The notes under the pieces: model-generated
What the model was told of the DNA's origin: nothing
The model's database searches: none
The model's input: only the letters and a program-made list of their open reading frames with translations
From: an uncultured Desulfobacter sp.
GTDB taxonomy: Bacteria > Desulfobacterota > Desulfobacteria > Desulfobacterales > Desulfobacteraceae
Assembly: GCF_963666675.1 (NCBI RefSeq)
Contig: NZ_OY762929.1
Coordinates: forward strand, 248,001-312,000
Direction of reading: 5' to 3'
DNA: 64,000 bases
Part shown: piece by piece, positions 1-9,224 of the stretch
Layout of the letters: the number at the start of each line of letters is the position of its first letter
Position numbering within the stretch: the stretch's first letter is position 1
Made by a program: the position numbers and the translations under genes

Positions 1-153
1 TAATTGAAAGTTGGTTCATCTTCTCATGTCACATTAACGATTCATAGATGGGGTTCTTTAACCGCTTAGGTTTCTATCAAACTGTAAATGACTCCGCTTC
101 AGCCGGCCTCGGCTCCCTGGGGTGTCCAGTTTTCGAGGGGCCACTAGGGTCAT

Positions 154-990
154 TCATGTTTGGGAAAATACAAACAGAATTCCGTTGAGCGTGTCTGCGC
201 CGCTGCTATGGCCGATTTTAGAAAAGGAGAGCGCAATTTCTTCAGGGCTTGCCGCCTTGTAAAATTGCGTTACAGGGATAGAAAAATGCCCTTCACAGGC
301 ACAGCGCAAAAATTCAGCGCTTATGTCGTTAGTAAGATTGAGCTTTTGCAACACTTTCGTTTTAAGAATCGAAAGCTGCCCGGGACAAGTTGCACGCATG
401 GTCATTGCAGCAAGCACACCGCACAGAAAATCATCGCCGCTCGGCGTAAGCCCTAGGCCCAAGCCGATAAGCTTTGCCAGATAATCAGCCGCTGTTACAA
501 TTTTGCCGACATGCATATGTTCTTTTGCCAGTGCCAATATTTTTTGGGTGTATACGGCCACTGGTGAAGCCATATATTTTTTTCCGCCAAGTAATAAATC
601 GCAAAAGACAGTGTTTTGCGGCATATGCAAAAGGGCGTCGGCTATCATGCTGCAAAGCTCATGTTGTCGCTTCGTACCGATGGGTGTAAGCGCAGTTTTT
701 TTTAATTTAACACCTTGTGGTGAGAAATAAATGTCTCCAATCGAAAAACCGTTGCCATCAATCCTGACGGTGTCGCGTGCGGAAAAACCCAGCTTTGAAA
801 ATTCATCGTCCTCCAAATCCGTAAGCATACCTATAGGGGAGAGCGGTGTGCTTTTGGGGTGTACGGACAGAAGCCGGGTATTGCACAAAAGATTTACCGT
901 ATTTCGATAAACCGAATGAACTTTGACTTCATTTGTGACTTGAAGCTGTGAAAGTGCATATTCAGTTGTGAGTAATATGTTCGTAGTCAT
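154..990 (-). CDS. allH: AllH, oxamate carbamoyltransferase subunit (DUF2877)
   Basis: 278-aa protein of the DUF2877/YlbF family. The family signature GLTPSGDDFLCG lies near residue 180. In E. coli the family member AllH works with AllF (FdrA) and AllG (YlbE) to split oxalurate into oxamate and carbamoyl phosphate. The other two subunits are present here at 4990-8022, but allH is on the opposite strand, about 100 bp after the glutamate-synthase-like gene and probably co-transcribed with it. The protein is soluble, with no signal peptide or membrane segment. The assignment rests on the family signature and on all partner genes being nearby. The subunit role is known from the family, not shown here. 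Confidence 0.85.
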   Translation of the reverse strand: MTTNILLTTEYALSQLQVTNEVKVHSVYRNTVNLLCNTRLLSVHPKSTPLSPIGMLTDLEDDEFSKLGFSARDTVRIDGNGFSIGDIYFSPQGVKLKKTALTPIGTKRQHELCSMIADALLHMPQNTVFCDLLLGGKKYMASPVAVYTQKILALAKEHMHVGKIVTAADYLAKLIGLGLGLTPSGDDFLCGVLAAMTMRATCPGQLSILKTKVLQKLNLTNDISAEFLRCACEGHFSIPVTQFYKAASPEEIALSFSKIGHSSGADTLNGILFVFSQT

Positions 991-1083
991 AGTTTTTTAA
1001 GAGGTTGAGAAAGCCGTTTTCAGTGTGTGAAAACGACTCTCGATATTATACTTTCAAATACGCGTCCAATGGGGATAGAAAAG

Positions 1084-2586
1084 CTAAAGAATCAGACGAG
1101 CTTCAGCTGTCAATGGTATAAGGTCGGAACGATCCGCAAACGCAATATTAAACTTCCTGTTAAGTGCCGAAAAGTGCCTTAAACCGTTGCCAAGCTTGTT
1201 CAAATATGAAAATACACCGATCGCACCTGTTGAGAACTGGTTGGCTTCTAAACCATATATGGCTCGAAGATCAGGTAAGTCACCAAATATTTCTTCAATA
1301 TTTGAGCCGAATTTTTTGTAAAAAGCAGGAATGTCCCCATTTTTTATATTATATCCTATACGCTTTCCAGTCATAGCGGCAGCCATGGCAGCGCGGCAAA
1401 AACCGATTGCTTTAAATTCTCCGTTGCCCAGGGCGAGTGCCTTGTAGGCTTGGTCTTCGCTGGAAAAACCGCCTGTAATAACCATGGCTGGCAATTTTTT
1501 TCCTTGTGCCCTGCGAGTCTTGCAAATAGCAGTGACATTGTTTTCAAGTGTAACCGTAGGGAGGCACCACTCATTCATCATCTTGGAGGGACTGTAACCG
1601 GAGCCGCCGCCGGCACCGTCAAAGGTGACCATGTCAACGCCGTTATCAATGGCCATATCGATAACGCGTTCAATATCTGCAATATCATATCCCGCCATTT
1701 TGAAGTAAACATTTTTCATGCCCATTTCGCGAAGCTCGGATATGCGTTTTGAAATGCGTTCCTCGGTCCATTGCGGGAGTCTGCCATAGCTGTAAAAATT
1801 CGGACAGCAGCCGTTTTTACGTAATTTGAGGATATTTTTATCAAAGGGGTCAGGATGTACTAACATACCGGAGTATTTTTTTTTTACGGCATCCTCATAA
1901 CCCTTCAGCTTATTTACAGGCTGTGTGCCCTTGGCCGCCTGTCCGAATTTGAATTCCAGGGCCTTAAAACCGTACTTTTGTAAAGCGATTTCCGGAACGC
2001 CCATAAGGTGGTCGTCTGAGTTGCATTGCAGCACCATTTGACCACTGCCGCGATAGTACCTGTAAAAGCTGTCGTGTATTCTTGTCAGCATTGGAAAACT
2101 TGTAACCTTGCCATTTTCTATTAACAATTCAGGGTCTTTTTGTCTTGCATCCTCACCGACAATACATGTGACGCCGGCCATAGCCGCCCCGCCGAAGTAG
2201 TCCTGCCAGTTCAACTTAATCAAAGCGGGCAAAATAAAAGGAAGATCAAGTTTGACTTCGTTATCATGGCCATAGCTTGTCGTGAGATCCACATTAAAAA
2301 TTTCCGCGTTTTCATAGTCAGCGGGAACGCCGACAGCCCCGAAAACCCTGCCGTTAATGTTAAAGCAGGAAAAATCCAATGGATAGTCTTTTTCAGAAGC
2401 AATTTGATTGGAGCCGGTTGTGGCAGGATAAACAGACATTTTACCCAAAACAGCAGCTTGCGCAATTTCACAGGTGCCGGCACAATCCTCAGTACAAAGT
2501 GAACACATCCCCGATTGCGGAGAGATGAACGTGCTTCTGTTTTTTGCGTTTGTAAAGCCTGAGCTTAAAACGGGTGAATATGACAT
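1084..2586 (-). CDS. Glutamate synthase-like FMN-binding oxidoreductase with N-terminal Cys cluster
   Basis: 500-aa protein with the FMN-binding TIM-barrel domain of glutamate synthase (GltB central domain): see the GAGGGSGYSPSKM phosphate-binding stretch and the later ITGGFSSEDQAYKALALG segment. Near the N-terminus, Cys28, Cys31, Cys35 and Cys39 form a C-x2-C-x3-C-x3-C motif that could hold an Fe-S cluster. No glutaminase domain and no separate small subunit gene is nearby, so ordinary GOGAT activity is not implied. It is the first gene of a minus-strand unit with allH, divergent from allE, which suggests a role in ureide or amino-nitrogen handling. The substrate is unknown. Confidence 0.7.
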   Translation of the reverse strand: MSYSPVLSSGFTNAKNRSTFISPQSGMCSLCTEDCAGTCEIAQAAVLGKMSVYPATTGSNQIASEKDYPLDFSCFNINGRVFGAVGVPADYENAEIFNVDLTTSYGHDNEVKLDLPFILPALIKLNWQDYFGGAAMAGVTCIVGEDARQKDPELLIENGKVTSFPMLTRIHDSFYRYYRGSGQMVLQCNSDDHLMGVPEIALQKYGFKALEFKFGQAAKGTQPVNKLKGYEDAVKKKYSGMLVHPDPFDKNILKLRKNGCCPNFYSYGRLPQWTEERISKRISELREMGMKNVYFKMAGYDIADIERVIDMAIDNGVDMVTFDGAGGGSGYSPSKMMNEWCLPTVTLENNVTAICKTRRAQGKKLPAMVITGGFSSEDQAYKALALGNGEFKAIGFCRAAMAAAMTGKRIGYNIKNGDIPAFYKKFGSNIEEIFGDLPDLRAIYGLEANQFSTGAIGVFSYLNKLGNGLRHFSALNRKFNIAFADRSDLIPLTAEARLIL

Positions 2587-3059
2587 GATCTAGTTTCTCC
2601 TCTATGCTCTGATATTAATATCAATAATTATGTTCTGACCGACTACACCATAAAATGTGGTCGATAACAAGTTAATATAATCAATAATATATTTTTGTAC
2701 ACACAATAGATTAAGATAATTAAGAGCGGGCTGCCCAAAAAGATTCGCTGTATAAGAATGCTATGGTTTATATAGTTCTGGGAATACATAAAAAATTAAA
2801 TATTCTAAGCGGATGTCTAAGTCTAATATAATGAACGAATAATTCAAAGCTTAACATCCACATGCCAATATCGCACGGTCGGGCCATGAATAATTTGTGT
2901 AAATGTCCCTTGAAAAAAAAAAACAACAATGCCATAATTAATTAAAAAGCGGTCGACCACGATTGGTGCTTTAACTATTAAATTTCGGAAACATGATTTT
3001 TAAATTCGGCGGCTTTGAAAGATTTTATCTTGAAATTTTTAAAAGAGGGGTAGTAAAAA
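2587..3059. promoter_or_regulatory. Divergent control region with putative GGTYGACC-type operator
   Basis: AT-rich 473-bp space between the divergent gltB-like gene and allE. It holds the palindrome-like site cGGTCGACCa at 2950-2959 and a related imperfect pair, TGACCGACTACACCA (2636-2650) with TGTGGTCGATAA (2655-2666). A similar tGGTTGACCg lies at 13407-13416 in the other divergent gap of this cluster, upstream of allC. Sites of this symmetry are typical of GntR/FadR-type repressors. No regulator gene lies in the window, so the binding protein is unknown. allE has a usable ribosome site, gaggggtag, just before its start. Confidence 0.35.
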
Positions 3060-3851
3060 ATGGGTTACATCAACAACAATATAGGTTACAGAGAAGAGCT
3101 TCTATCAACACGAACTATCATCAAGAAAAATAATTTTGCAGTGATTGAGCCTGACGGATTGGTGAAAAACACTATTCCCGGATTTATAAACTGTGATTGT
3201 ACAATCATGGGGTCGCCCGCATTAGGCGCAGATTTCGTTGATTACCTGGTTACCATTAAAGAGGGTGGGCAAAACACCATCGGTTTCGGAGGAAAGACGA
3301 TCGAGGTTTTCTTTTACGTTCTTGAAGGCAAGGTTAAAGCTTGGAATGATGATGAAAGTTCTGTTTTAACACAAGGCGGCTACCTCTATTCCCCCGAAGG
3401 CAAAAAGATATATTTTGAAGCTGCTGAGGGTGAAACCGCAAAGGTATTCCTGTATAAAAGAGTTTACAACAGGATTGACGGATATGAAGCCCACACTGTC
3501 TGCGGAAACATCAACGATGTGCCCTGGGTCTTTTATGAAGGTATGGAAGATGTTCTGGTAAAGGATTTTCTGCCGGCTGCAAACGACCTGGGCTTTGATA
3601 TGAATATGCACGTTCTTGCCTTTAAAATGGGCACATCTCACGGTTATGTCGAGACTCACATTCAGGAACACGGCGCTTATATATACAGTGGTAAGGGTAT
3701 GTATATTTTGGACGGTAATTGGATTCCTGTTCAGAAAGGCGATTACATTTTCATGGACAGCTATTGCCCCCAGGCTTCATATGGCGTAGGCCGCGGCGAA
3801 GACTTCGCTTATATCTATTCCAAAGACTGCAACAGAGATGTGATTCTTTAA
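3060..3851 (+). CDS. allE: (S)-ureidoglycine aminohydrolase, double cupin
   Basis: 263 aa, against about 261 for E. coli AllE (YlbA). It has two cupin halves: the first around residues 60-120 (GGYLYSPEGKKIYFEA), the second around 185-255 with the metal-site pattern ETHIQEHGAYIYSGKGMY and YIFMDSYCPQASYGVG. It releases ammonia from (S)-ureidoglycine, the product of AllC, to give (S)-ureidoglycolate; the enzyme is Mn-dependent in the family. It is the first gene of the plus-strand operon allE-allD-allF-allG-allK. Start chosen for the gaggggtag ribosome site just upstream. Confidence 0.92.
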   Translation: MGYINNNIGYREELLSTRTIIKKNNFAVIEPDGLVKNTIPGFINCDCTIMGSPALGADFVDYLVTIKEGGQNTIGFGGKTIEVFFYVLEGKVKAWNDDESSVLTQGGYLYSPEGKKIYFEAAEGETAKVFLYKRVYNRIDGYEAHTVCGNINDVPWVFYEGMEDVLVKDFLPAANDLGFDMNMHVLAFKMGTSHGYVETHIQEHGAYIYSGKGMYILDGNWIPVQKGDYIFMDSYCPQASYGVGRGEDFAYIYSKDCNRDVIL

Positions 3852-3922
3852 TCACATAGTCATTACTATTGGACGGCCTGATTTTCAGATTACAACAACG
3901 CTTTAAAATGAGAGACAAAATA

Positions 3923-4975
3923 ATGAGACTATCCCACGATGAGCTTAAATCCTTAATGATGAAGAAACTTATGGCTGCAGGTTTGAGCGAAGAACATGCA
4001 GATATGACGGCAGACGTACTTGTCTGGTCTGACGAGAGAGGCTACCACTCTCACGGTTCCGTTAGAATGGAGTACTATTCAGAACGGATCAACAAGGGCG
4101 GCATTAACACAAAGCCCAATATGCACTTTGAAAAAACCAGTCCTTCAACCGGCTATCTTGAAGCCGACAACGGCTGCGGTTATGTTGCCGCCACTATTGC
4201 GATGCGCAAGGCAATTGAAATGGCTAAGGAGTCAGGCATTGCCGTCGTAGGTATGAAGAACATTTCTCACAGCGGCGCCATCGGCTATTACACTGAAATG
4301 GCTGCGGATGAAGACCTTGCAGCAATTTCATTCTGCCAATCCGACCCCATGGCCGTTCCGTATGGCGGCAGTGAGCCTTACTACGGCACAAACCCTATTT
4401 CCTTTGCTGCCCCTTCTGCTGACCAAAGGAAGATTATCTTTGATATGGCCACCACAACCCAAGCCTGGGGCAAAATCCTTGATAAGCGCTCCAGGAAAGA
4501 AGATATCCCCTCTGATTGGGCAGTGGATGAAAAAGGCCGTCCCACAACCGACCCCAATAACGTTAATGCTCTTGTTCCCATCGCCGGCGCGAAAGGTTAC
4601 GGCTTAATGATGATGGTTGATATCTTTTCTGGGATTTTGCTTGGCGTACCATTCGGTGGACACGTAAGCTCAATGTATCACGATTTGTCCGAGGGGCGCA
4701 GGCTCGGTCACCTGCATATTGTTATTGATCCTTCTATGTTTACGGATCTTGATACCTTTAAGAAAAACATTTCCGCCACCATGGATGAGCTTCACGCAAT
4801 TAAGCCCGCACCTGGCTTTGACAAGGTGTATTATCCCGGCGAAAGAGCTGAAATGCGCCTCAAGAAGCAGCTTGCCGACGGCGGTATCGAGATTGTTGAT
4901 GATATTTATAATTATTTAATCAGCGATGACATTCATTTTGACAGATATGACCACAAAAACAGATTTGCCGATTAG
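3923..4975 (+). CDS. allD: Ureidoglycolate dehydrogenase
   Basis: NAD-dependent oxidoreductase of the malate/L-lactate dehydrogenase 2 family, oxidising (S)-ureidoglycolate to oxalurate. Starting at the ATG of MRLSHDEL gives 350 aa, essentially the length of E. coli AllD, and the N-terminus then matches; an 18-codon longer reading is possible but has no family support. Family landmarks: DERGYHSHGSVRMEYY, HSGAIGYY with the catalytic His, CQSDPMAVPYGG, YYGTNPI and MATTTQAWGK. The C-terminal GIEIVDDIYNYLISDDI is also typical. It follows allE by about 70 bp and precedes fdrA by 14 bp, so it is operonic. Confidence 0.93.
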   Translation: MRLSHDELKSLMMKKLMAAGLSEEHADMTADVLVWSDERGYHSHGSVRMEYYSERINKGGINTKPNMHFEKTSPSTGYLEADNGCGYVAATIAMRKAIEMAKESGIAVVGMKNISHSGAIGYYTEMAADEDLAAISFCQSDPMAVPYGGSEPYYGTNPISFAAPSADQRKIIFDMATTTQAWGKILDKRSRKEDIPSDWAVDEKGRPTTDPNNVNALVPIAGAKGYGLMMMVDIFSGILLGVPFGGHVSSMYHDLSEGRRLGHLHIVIDPSMFTDLDTFKKNISATMDELHAIKPAPGFDKVYYPGERAEMRLKKQLADGGIEIVDDIYNYLISDDIHFDRYDHKNRFAD

Positions 4976-4989
4976 TACGGAGAATAATA

Positions 4990-6756
4990 ATGCTGCAAAC
5001 AATCGTCAAAAAGGGAGCATATCAGGACAGTGTGGTCTTGATGCTTCTTACTAACAAAATTTCGGCGATGGAAGGGGTCAAGAAGGTATCCATCATGATG
5101 GCGACCCCTGCCAACAAAGATATGTACAAAGCCGGTGGTATGGAGACGGAGCAGCTTTTAGCCGCAAGTGCAAACGATATGGTTATCGTTGCAGATGTTG
5201 ACGATGCTTCCACAATGGACAAAATTATGGAGGAGACAGAGAGCTTCCTTCGCAATCAGGCCACCACTTCCAGCGGCGCGGAGGAGACCGAAGCCGTAAA
5301 GTCCTGGGACAAGGCGATCAAAAAGAACTTTGGAGCAAATTTAGCGCTCATTTCGATTCCGGGCATCTATGCCGCTGCCGAAGCGGACCGGGCGCTTGAC
5401 CAGGACATGAATGTCTTTATGTTCAGTGACAACGTGACCATTGAGGACGAAAAGCGACTCAAGGAAAAAGCCCACGCAAAAGGCCTTGTTGTTATGGGAC
5501 CCGACTGCGGAACCGGAATTATCCACAGTGTTCCCCTTGCATTTACAAACAGCGTAAACAAAGGAAAGATCGGTATTGTCGGCGCATCCGGAACGGGCAT
5601 CCAGGAGCTGACAACCATCATCGACCGCATGGGCGAGGGCGTAACAAATGCTATCGGAACAGGGGGCCGGGATCTTTCCACAACAGTTGGCGGCATTACG
5701 ATGCTTGACTGCATCAATGCCATGGACAAGGATGATAACACAGATGTTCTGATTGTTATTTCAAAGCCGCCCGCCAAGGAAGTCCGCGACAAAATTTTTG
5801 CGCGCCTTACACACTGTTCAAAGCCGGTTATAACCCTGTTTCTTGGTGAAAAACCTAAATACCATGAAAAGGGCTTATATCACGCATACACACTCGACGA
5901 GGCGGCAAGAATTGCGGTTATGCTGCTGCACGGTGAAGAGGTTACGCCCGTCAAGGCGGAACTTCCCGACGGAGATTTCTTTAATGCAAGTGAGAATAAG
6001 GCGATCAAGGCTTACTACTCCGGCGGCACATTAGCAGGCGAAGCGGCAATGCTTATCAAGGACGCTCTTGACCTTGAGATCCCGCCCGAGAAGGCAGAAG
6101 GCTTTATGCTGAAAACCGACGGGCACATTGTTGTAGATCTTGGGGATGATGTTTATACACAAGGCAAGCCTCATCCGATGATTGACCCGGCAAAGCGGGT
6201 GGAATGCATGGGGGAGGCCTGCGACGACCCTTCAACCGGCGTAATTTTGTTTGATGTTGTACTTGGCTATGGCTCACACGAGGACATGGCGGGCGCTCTC
6301 ATCCCTGCTATTCGGGAGTTACAGAAAAAAGCTGCCGATAAAAATCGCAAGCTGTTCTTTGTTGCTACAGTATGCGGCACACGCACAGATCATCAAAACT
6401 ATGATGAACAGGTGAAAAAGCTGCAAGAGGCAAATGTTTACGTTTGCGAAAGCAACAAAATAGCTGTTGAACTGGCAATCAAGATGATTGGCCAAAGCAT
6501 AGTCGAGCCTGAAAAAGCAATACGCCCGATTGAAGCTTTGGATTGCGCGGTTAAGGAACCGAGCAAAGCCCTTATGCGTATGATTTCCGAAAAGCCTGTA
6601 ACTCTCAACATAGGCCTGAAGAGTTTTGCAAAGGTTATCAAGGACTATGACTGCAAAATTTTACAGTTTGACTGGACACCGCCCGCAGGCGGAGATGTCG
6701 AAATGATTAATACACTCCAATTCTTGCGCTCTTATGAGTTTCAGGAGGCCAAGTAG
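4990..6756 (+). CDS. fdrA: FdrA/AllF, oxamate carbamoyltransferase subunit
   Basis: 588-aa member of the FdrA family, related to succinyl-CoA synthetase alpha subunits. A Rossmann/ligase-like core is visible at IGIVGASGTGIQELTTIID (about residues 190-210), and MGPDCGTGII lies just before it. In E. coli FdrA was long unassigned; AllF, AllG and AllH are now regarded as the enzyme that phosphorolyses oxalurate to oxamate and carbamoyl phosphate. Its stop abuts the allG start exactly, so translational coupling is likely. A ggagaat ribosome site precedes the ATG. The function follows from family and context. Confidence 0.88.
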   Translation: MLQTIVKKGAYQDSVVLMLLTNKISAMEGVKKVSIMMATPANKDMYKAGGMETEQLLAASANDMVIVADVDDASTMDKIMEETESFLRNQATTSSGAEETEAVKSWDKAIKKNFGANLALISIPGIYAAAEADRALDQDMNVFMFSDNVTIEDEKRLKEKAHAKGLVVMGPDCGTGIIHSVPLAFTNSVNKGKIGIVGASGTGIQELTTIIDRMGEGVTNAIGTGGRDLSTTVGGITMLDCINAMDKDDNTDVLIVISKPPAKEVRDKIFARLTHCSKPVITLFLGEKPKYHEKGLYHAYTLDEAARIAVMLLHGEEVTPVKAELPDGDFFNASENKAIKAYYSGGTLAGEAAMLIKDALDLEIPPEKAEGFMLKTDGHIVVDLGDDVYTQGKPHPMIDPAKRVECMGEACDDPSTGVILFDVVLGYGSHEDMAGALIPAIRELQKKAADKNRKLFFVATVCGTRTDHQNYDEQVKKLQEANVYVCESNKIAVELAIKMIGQSIVEPEKAIRPIEALDCAVKEPSKALMRMISEKPVTLNIGLKSFAKVIKDYDCKILQFDWTPPAGGDVEMINTLQFLRSYEFQEAK

Positions 6757-8022
6757 ATGAAATTTAAAAATATTGACGAGGCAAACAGCGCTGTAATTGA
6801 AAAAATTATTGCAGCCCAGCCCATGTTGAAAGATGTTCAGCCCGCAAAGGATTTGATTCCGGAATTACGCGAAGGCAAGGTCATTTTGCATGCAGGTCCT
6901 CCTATTAAATATGAAAATATGCCTGACCCGGTGCATGGTTCCTGCATTGGCGCGGTACTTTTTGAGGGCTGGGCCGATGATGCAAAGAGCGCAAAAAAAT
7001 TGCTTGAGTCCGGCTCGATTAAGCTTATTCCGTGCCACCATGTGAATGCGGTCGGTCCTATGGGCGGAATTACAACAGCCAATATGCCCTTATTTGTTGT
7101 GGAAAATGCGACAGAAGGCAACAAAGCCTATTGCACGATGAATGAAGGCATTGGCAAGGTTTTACGCTTTGGGGCATACAGCGAAGAAGTCGTAACAAGA
7201 CTTCACTGGATGGCGGATGTCCTAGGGCCTGCACTCGGCAGAGCTATCCGCAAAATTGAAGGCGGTTTGAGCCTGAACCCTCTGATTGCTAAAGCTGTTG
7301 CCATGGGCGATGAGTTCCACCAGAGAAATATTGCGGCATCACTTTGCTTTTTGAAGGAAATGAGTCCGATTATCGTGAACCTTGACATGGGTGAGAACGA
7401 CAAAAAGGATGTAATTAAGTTCCTTGCAGATACAGATCAATTCTTCCTCAATATCATGATGGCAACGGGTAAGGTTATCATGGATGGAGCCCGCACAATT
7501 ACAGAGGGTACGATTGTAACAGCAATGTGCCGAAACGGCGAAAACTTTGGTATTCGTATCAGCGGTATGGGTGATGAGTGGTTTACAGCCCCCGTTAACA
7601 CTCCCCAGGGCTTGTACTTTACAGGCTATGACGGAGAGGACGCAAGCCCGGATATCGGCGATTCGGCGATTACCGAGACCTTTGGCGTTGGCGGTGCGGC
7701 CATGATAGCAGCCCCAGCTGTTACCAGATTCGTCGGCGCGGGCGGCTATGAAGATGCTCTTCGTACAAGCAATGAGATGACTGAAATATACATTGGTCAC
7801 AACCCGAACTTTATTGTTCCAACATGGAACTTCCAAGGTATTTGTCTTGGCATTGATGCATGCCTGGTTGTTGAAAAACAGATTACTCCGGTTATCAACA
7901 CAGGTATTGCCCATAAGATTGCCGGCTATGGTCAAATCGGAGCCGGCACTGTCCATCCCCCTGTTGAGTGCTTCCAAAAAGCCGTTGCGGCCTACGCAAA
8001 GAAGCTTGGCCGCAAGGCTTAA
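6757..8022 (+). CDS. allG: AllG (DUF1116/YlbE), oxamate carbamoyltransferase subunit
   Basis: 421-aa DUF1116 protein, the partner of FdrA. Visible family stretches: HAGPPIKYENMPDPVHGS near residue 45, PMGGITTANMPLFVV near 105, and GNGENFGIRISG-like MCRNGENFGIRISG near 250. It begins on the base after the fdrA stop, and the fdrA 3' end supplies its ribosome site (caggaggc). Together with AllF and the distant AllH it should form the complete carbamoyltransferase. It is cytosolic, with no membrane segment. Confidence 0.88.
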   Translation: MKFKNIDEANSAVIEKIIAAQPMLKDVQPAKDLIPELREGKVILHAGPPIKYENMPDPVHGSCIGAVLFEGWADDAKSAKKLLESGSIKLIPCHHVNAVGPMGGITTANMPLFVVENATEGNKAYCTMNEGIGKVLRFGAYSEEVVTRLHWMADVLGPALGRAIRKIEGGLSLNPLIAKAVAMGDEFHQRNIAASLCFLKEMSPIIVNLDMGENDKKDVIKFLADTDQFFLNIMMATGKVIMDGARTITEGTIVTAMCRNGENFGIRISGMGDEWFTAPVNTPQGLYFTGYDGEDASPDIGDSAITETFGVGGAAMIAAPAVTRFVGAGGYEDALRTSNEMTEIYIGHNPNFIVPTWNFQGICLGIDACLVVEKQITPVINTGIAHKIAGYGQIGAGTVHPPVECFQKAVAAYAKKLGRKA

Positions 8023-8114
8023 TTATTGATTTTATAGATAAAGTTAGAGTAATTTCAACACCTTTTTTAAGGCGGGGGAAGCATAAACAATTAATTGATG
8101 AAGGGGACATTAAT

Positions 8115-9053
8115 TTGGACACTAAAAAAAAAGTTGTTATTGCCCTTGGAGGAAACGCGCTTGGAAACAGTCACAAGGAACAGCAGATAGCAGTAGCCAA
8201 TACCTCAAAGGCTATTGTGGATCTTGTTGAGCAGGATATACAGGTCATACTTACACACGGAAACGGTACCCAGGTAGGAATGATCCAAACAGCGATGGAT
8301 GAGCTTGAAAGGCACCATGATATTTACGGCCAGACTCCGCTGCCCTCAAGCGTGGCCATGAGCCAGGGATATATCGGCATTGATCTTCAAAATGCCATAA
8401 AGTATGAGCTGGAATACCGCAATATCGACATGAAGGTTTCGACCATTTTATCACAGATTGAAGTTGATGCTGATGATGAAGCATTCAAAAATCTGAGAAA
8501 GCCGATCGGACAGTTTCTCACAAAAGAGGAAGCCGATAAATATGAACGCAATGGCATCCAGTGCATGGAGGACGCAGGCCGCGGATATCGTATGGTTGTG
8601 GCATCTCCCATGCCCAAGCGCATTCGAGAGCTTGAAACAATTAAAACACTTGTCAAGGCAGACCATATCGTAATCACTTGCGGCGGTGGAGGTATCCCTG
8701 TCATTAAAAAGGATGGAAAGCTTGTTGGCGTAAATGCAGTTATCGATAAGGATAATGCTTCGTCACTGCTTGCCGCCAATTTGGATGCGGATTTCCTTGT
8801 TATTCTGACCGCGGTTGAAAAGGTTGCCATCAACTTTGGCAAGGAAAATCAGGAGTGGCTTTCCGATATTAATTGTGAGCAGGCAAAAAAGTATATTGCA
8901 CAGGGTCAGTTTGCACCCGGCTCTATGCTTCCAAAGGTTGAAGCGGCTATGCGTTTCGTTGAATCCGGAGAGAATAAGAACGCGCTCATTACTTTGCTTG
9001 AGAAAGCTTCCGATGGTATTGCAGGCAAAACAGGAACGGTGATTCACAAGTAG
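8115..9053 (+). CDS. allK: Carbamate kinase (AllK type)
   Basis: Converts the carbamoyl phosphate made by AllFGH to ATP, CO2 and ammonia. The open frame extends upstream to 7968, but homology starts at a TTG (LDTKKKVVIALGGNALG), preceded by gaagggga. That gives 312 aa, the usual length for the family. Motifs: VVIALGGNAL at the N-terminus, THGNGTQVG near residue 52, CGGGGIPV near 190 and VIDKDNASSLLAANLDADFLVI near 210. It ends the plus-strand all operon and captures the only ATP gained in the pathway. YbcF/ArcC-type alternatives are the same enzyme. Confidence 0.92.
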   Translation: MDTKKKVVIALGGNALGNSHKEQQIAVANTSKAIVDLVEQDIQVILTHGNGTQVGMIQTAMDELERHHDIYGQTPLPSSVAMSQGYIGIDLQNAIKYELEYRNIDMKVSTILSQIEVDADDEAFKNLRKPIGQFLTKEEADKYERNGIQCMEDAGRGYRMVVASPMPKRIRELETIKTLVKADHIVITCGGGGIPVIKKDGKLVGVNAVIDKDNASSLLAANLDADFLVILTAVEKVAINFGKENQEWLSDINCEQAKKYIAQGQFAPGSMLPKVEAAMRFVESGENKNALITLLEKASDGIAGKTGTVIHK

Positions 9054-9224
9054 AGAGTAATAGCAGGCAACAACGATGTCATTGCCTCTAAAATTAATTC
9101 AACCAATTTTAAAAAGCCAATTGCCGACCTTAACATAGCGCTTTTCGACCGCTGTAAAAAAACAGGCGGAAAGCTGCACACTGCAATTAGCTGTTACATG
9201 ACTTACTATAGAGCGGGGTTTAGT

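Noticed and set aside
1..153. Possible gene start or RNA at the left edge
   Set aside because: No open frame, tRNA-like fold or recognised motif; too little sequence to judge.
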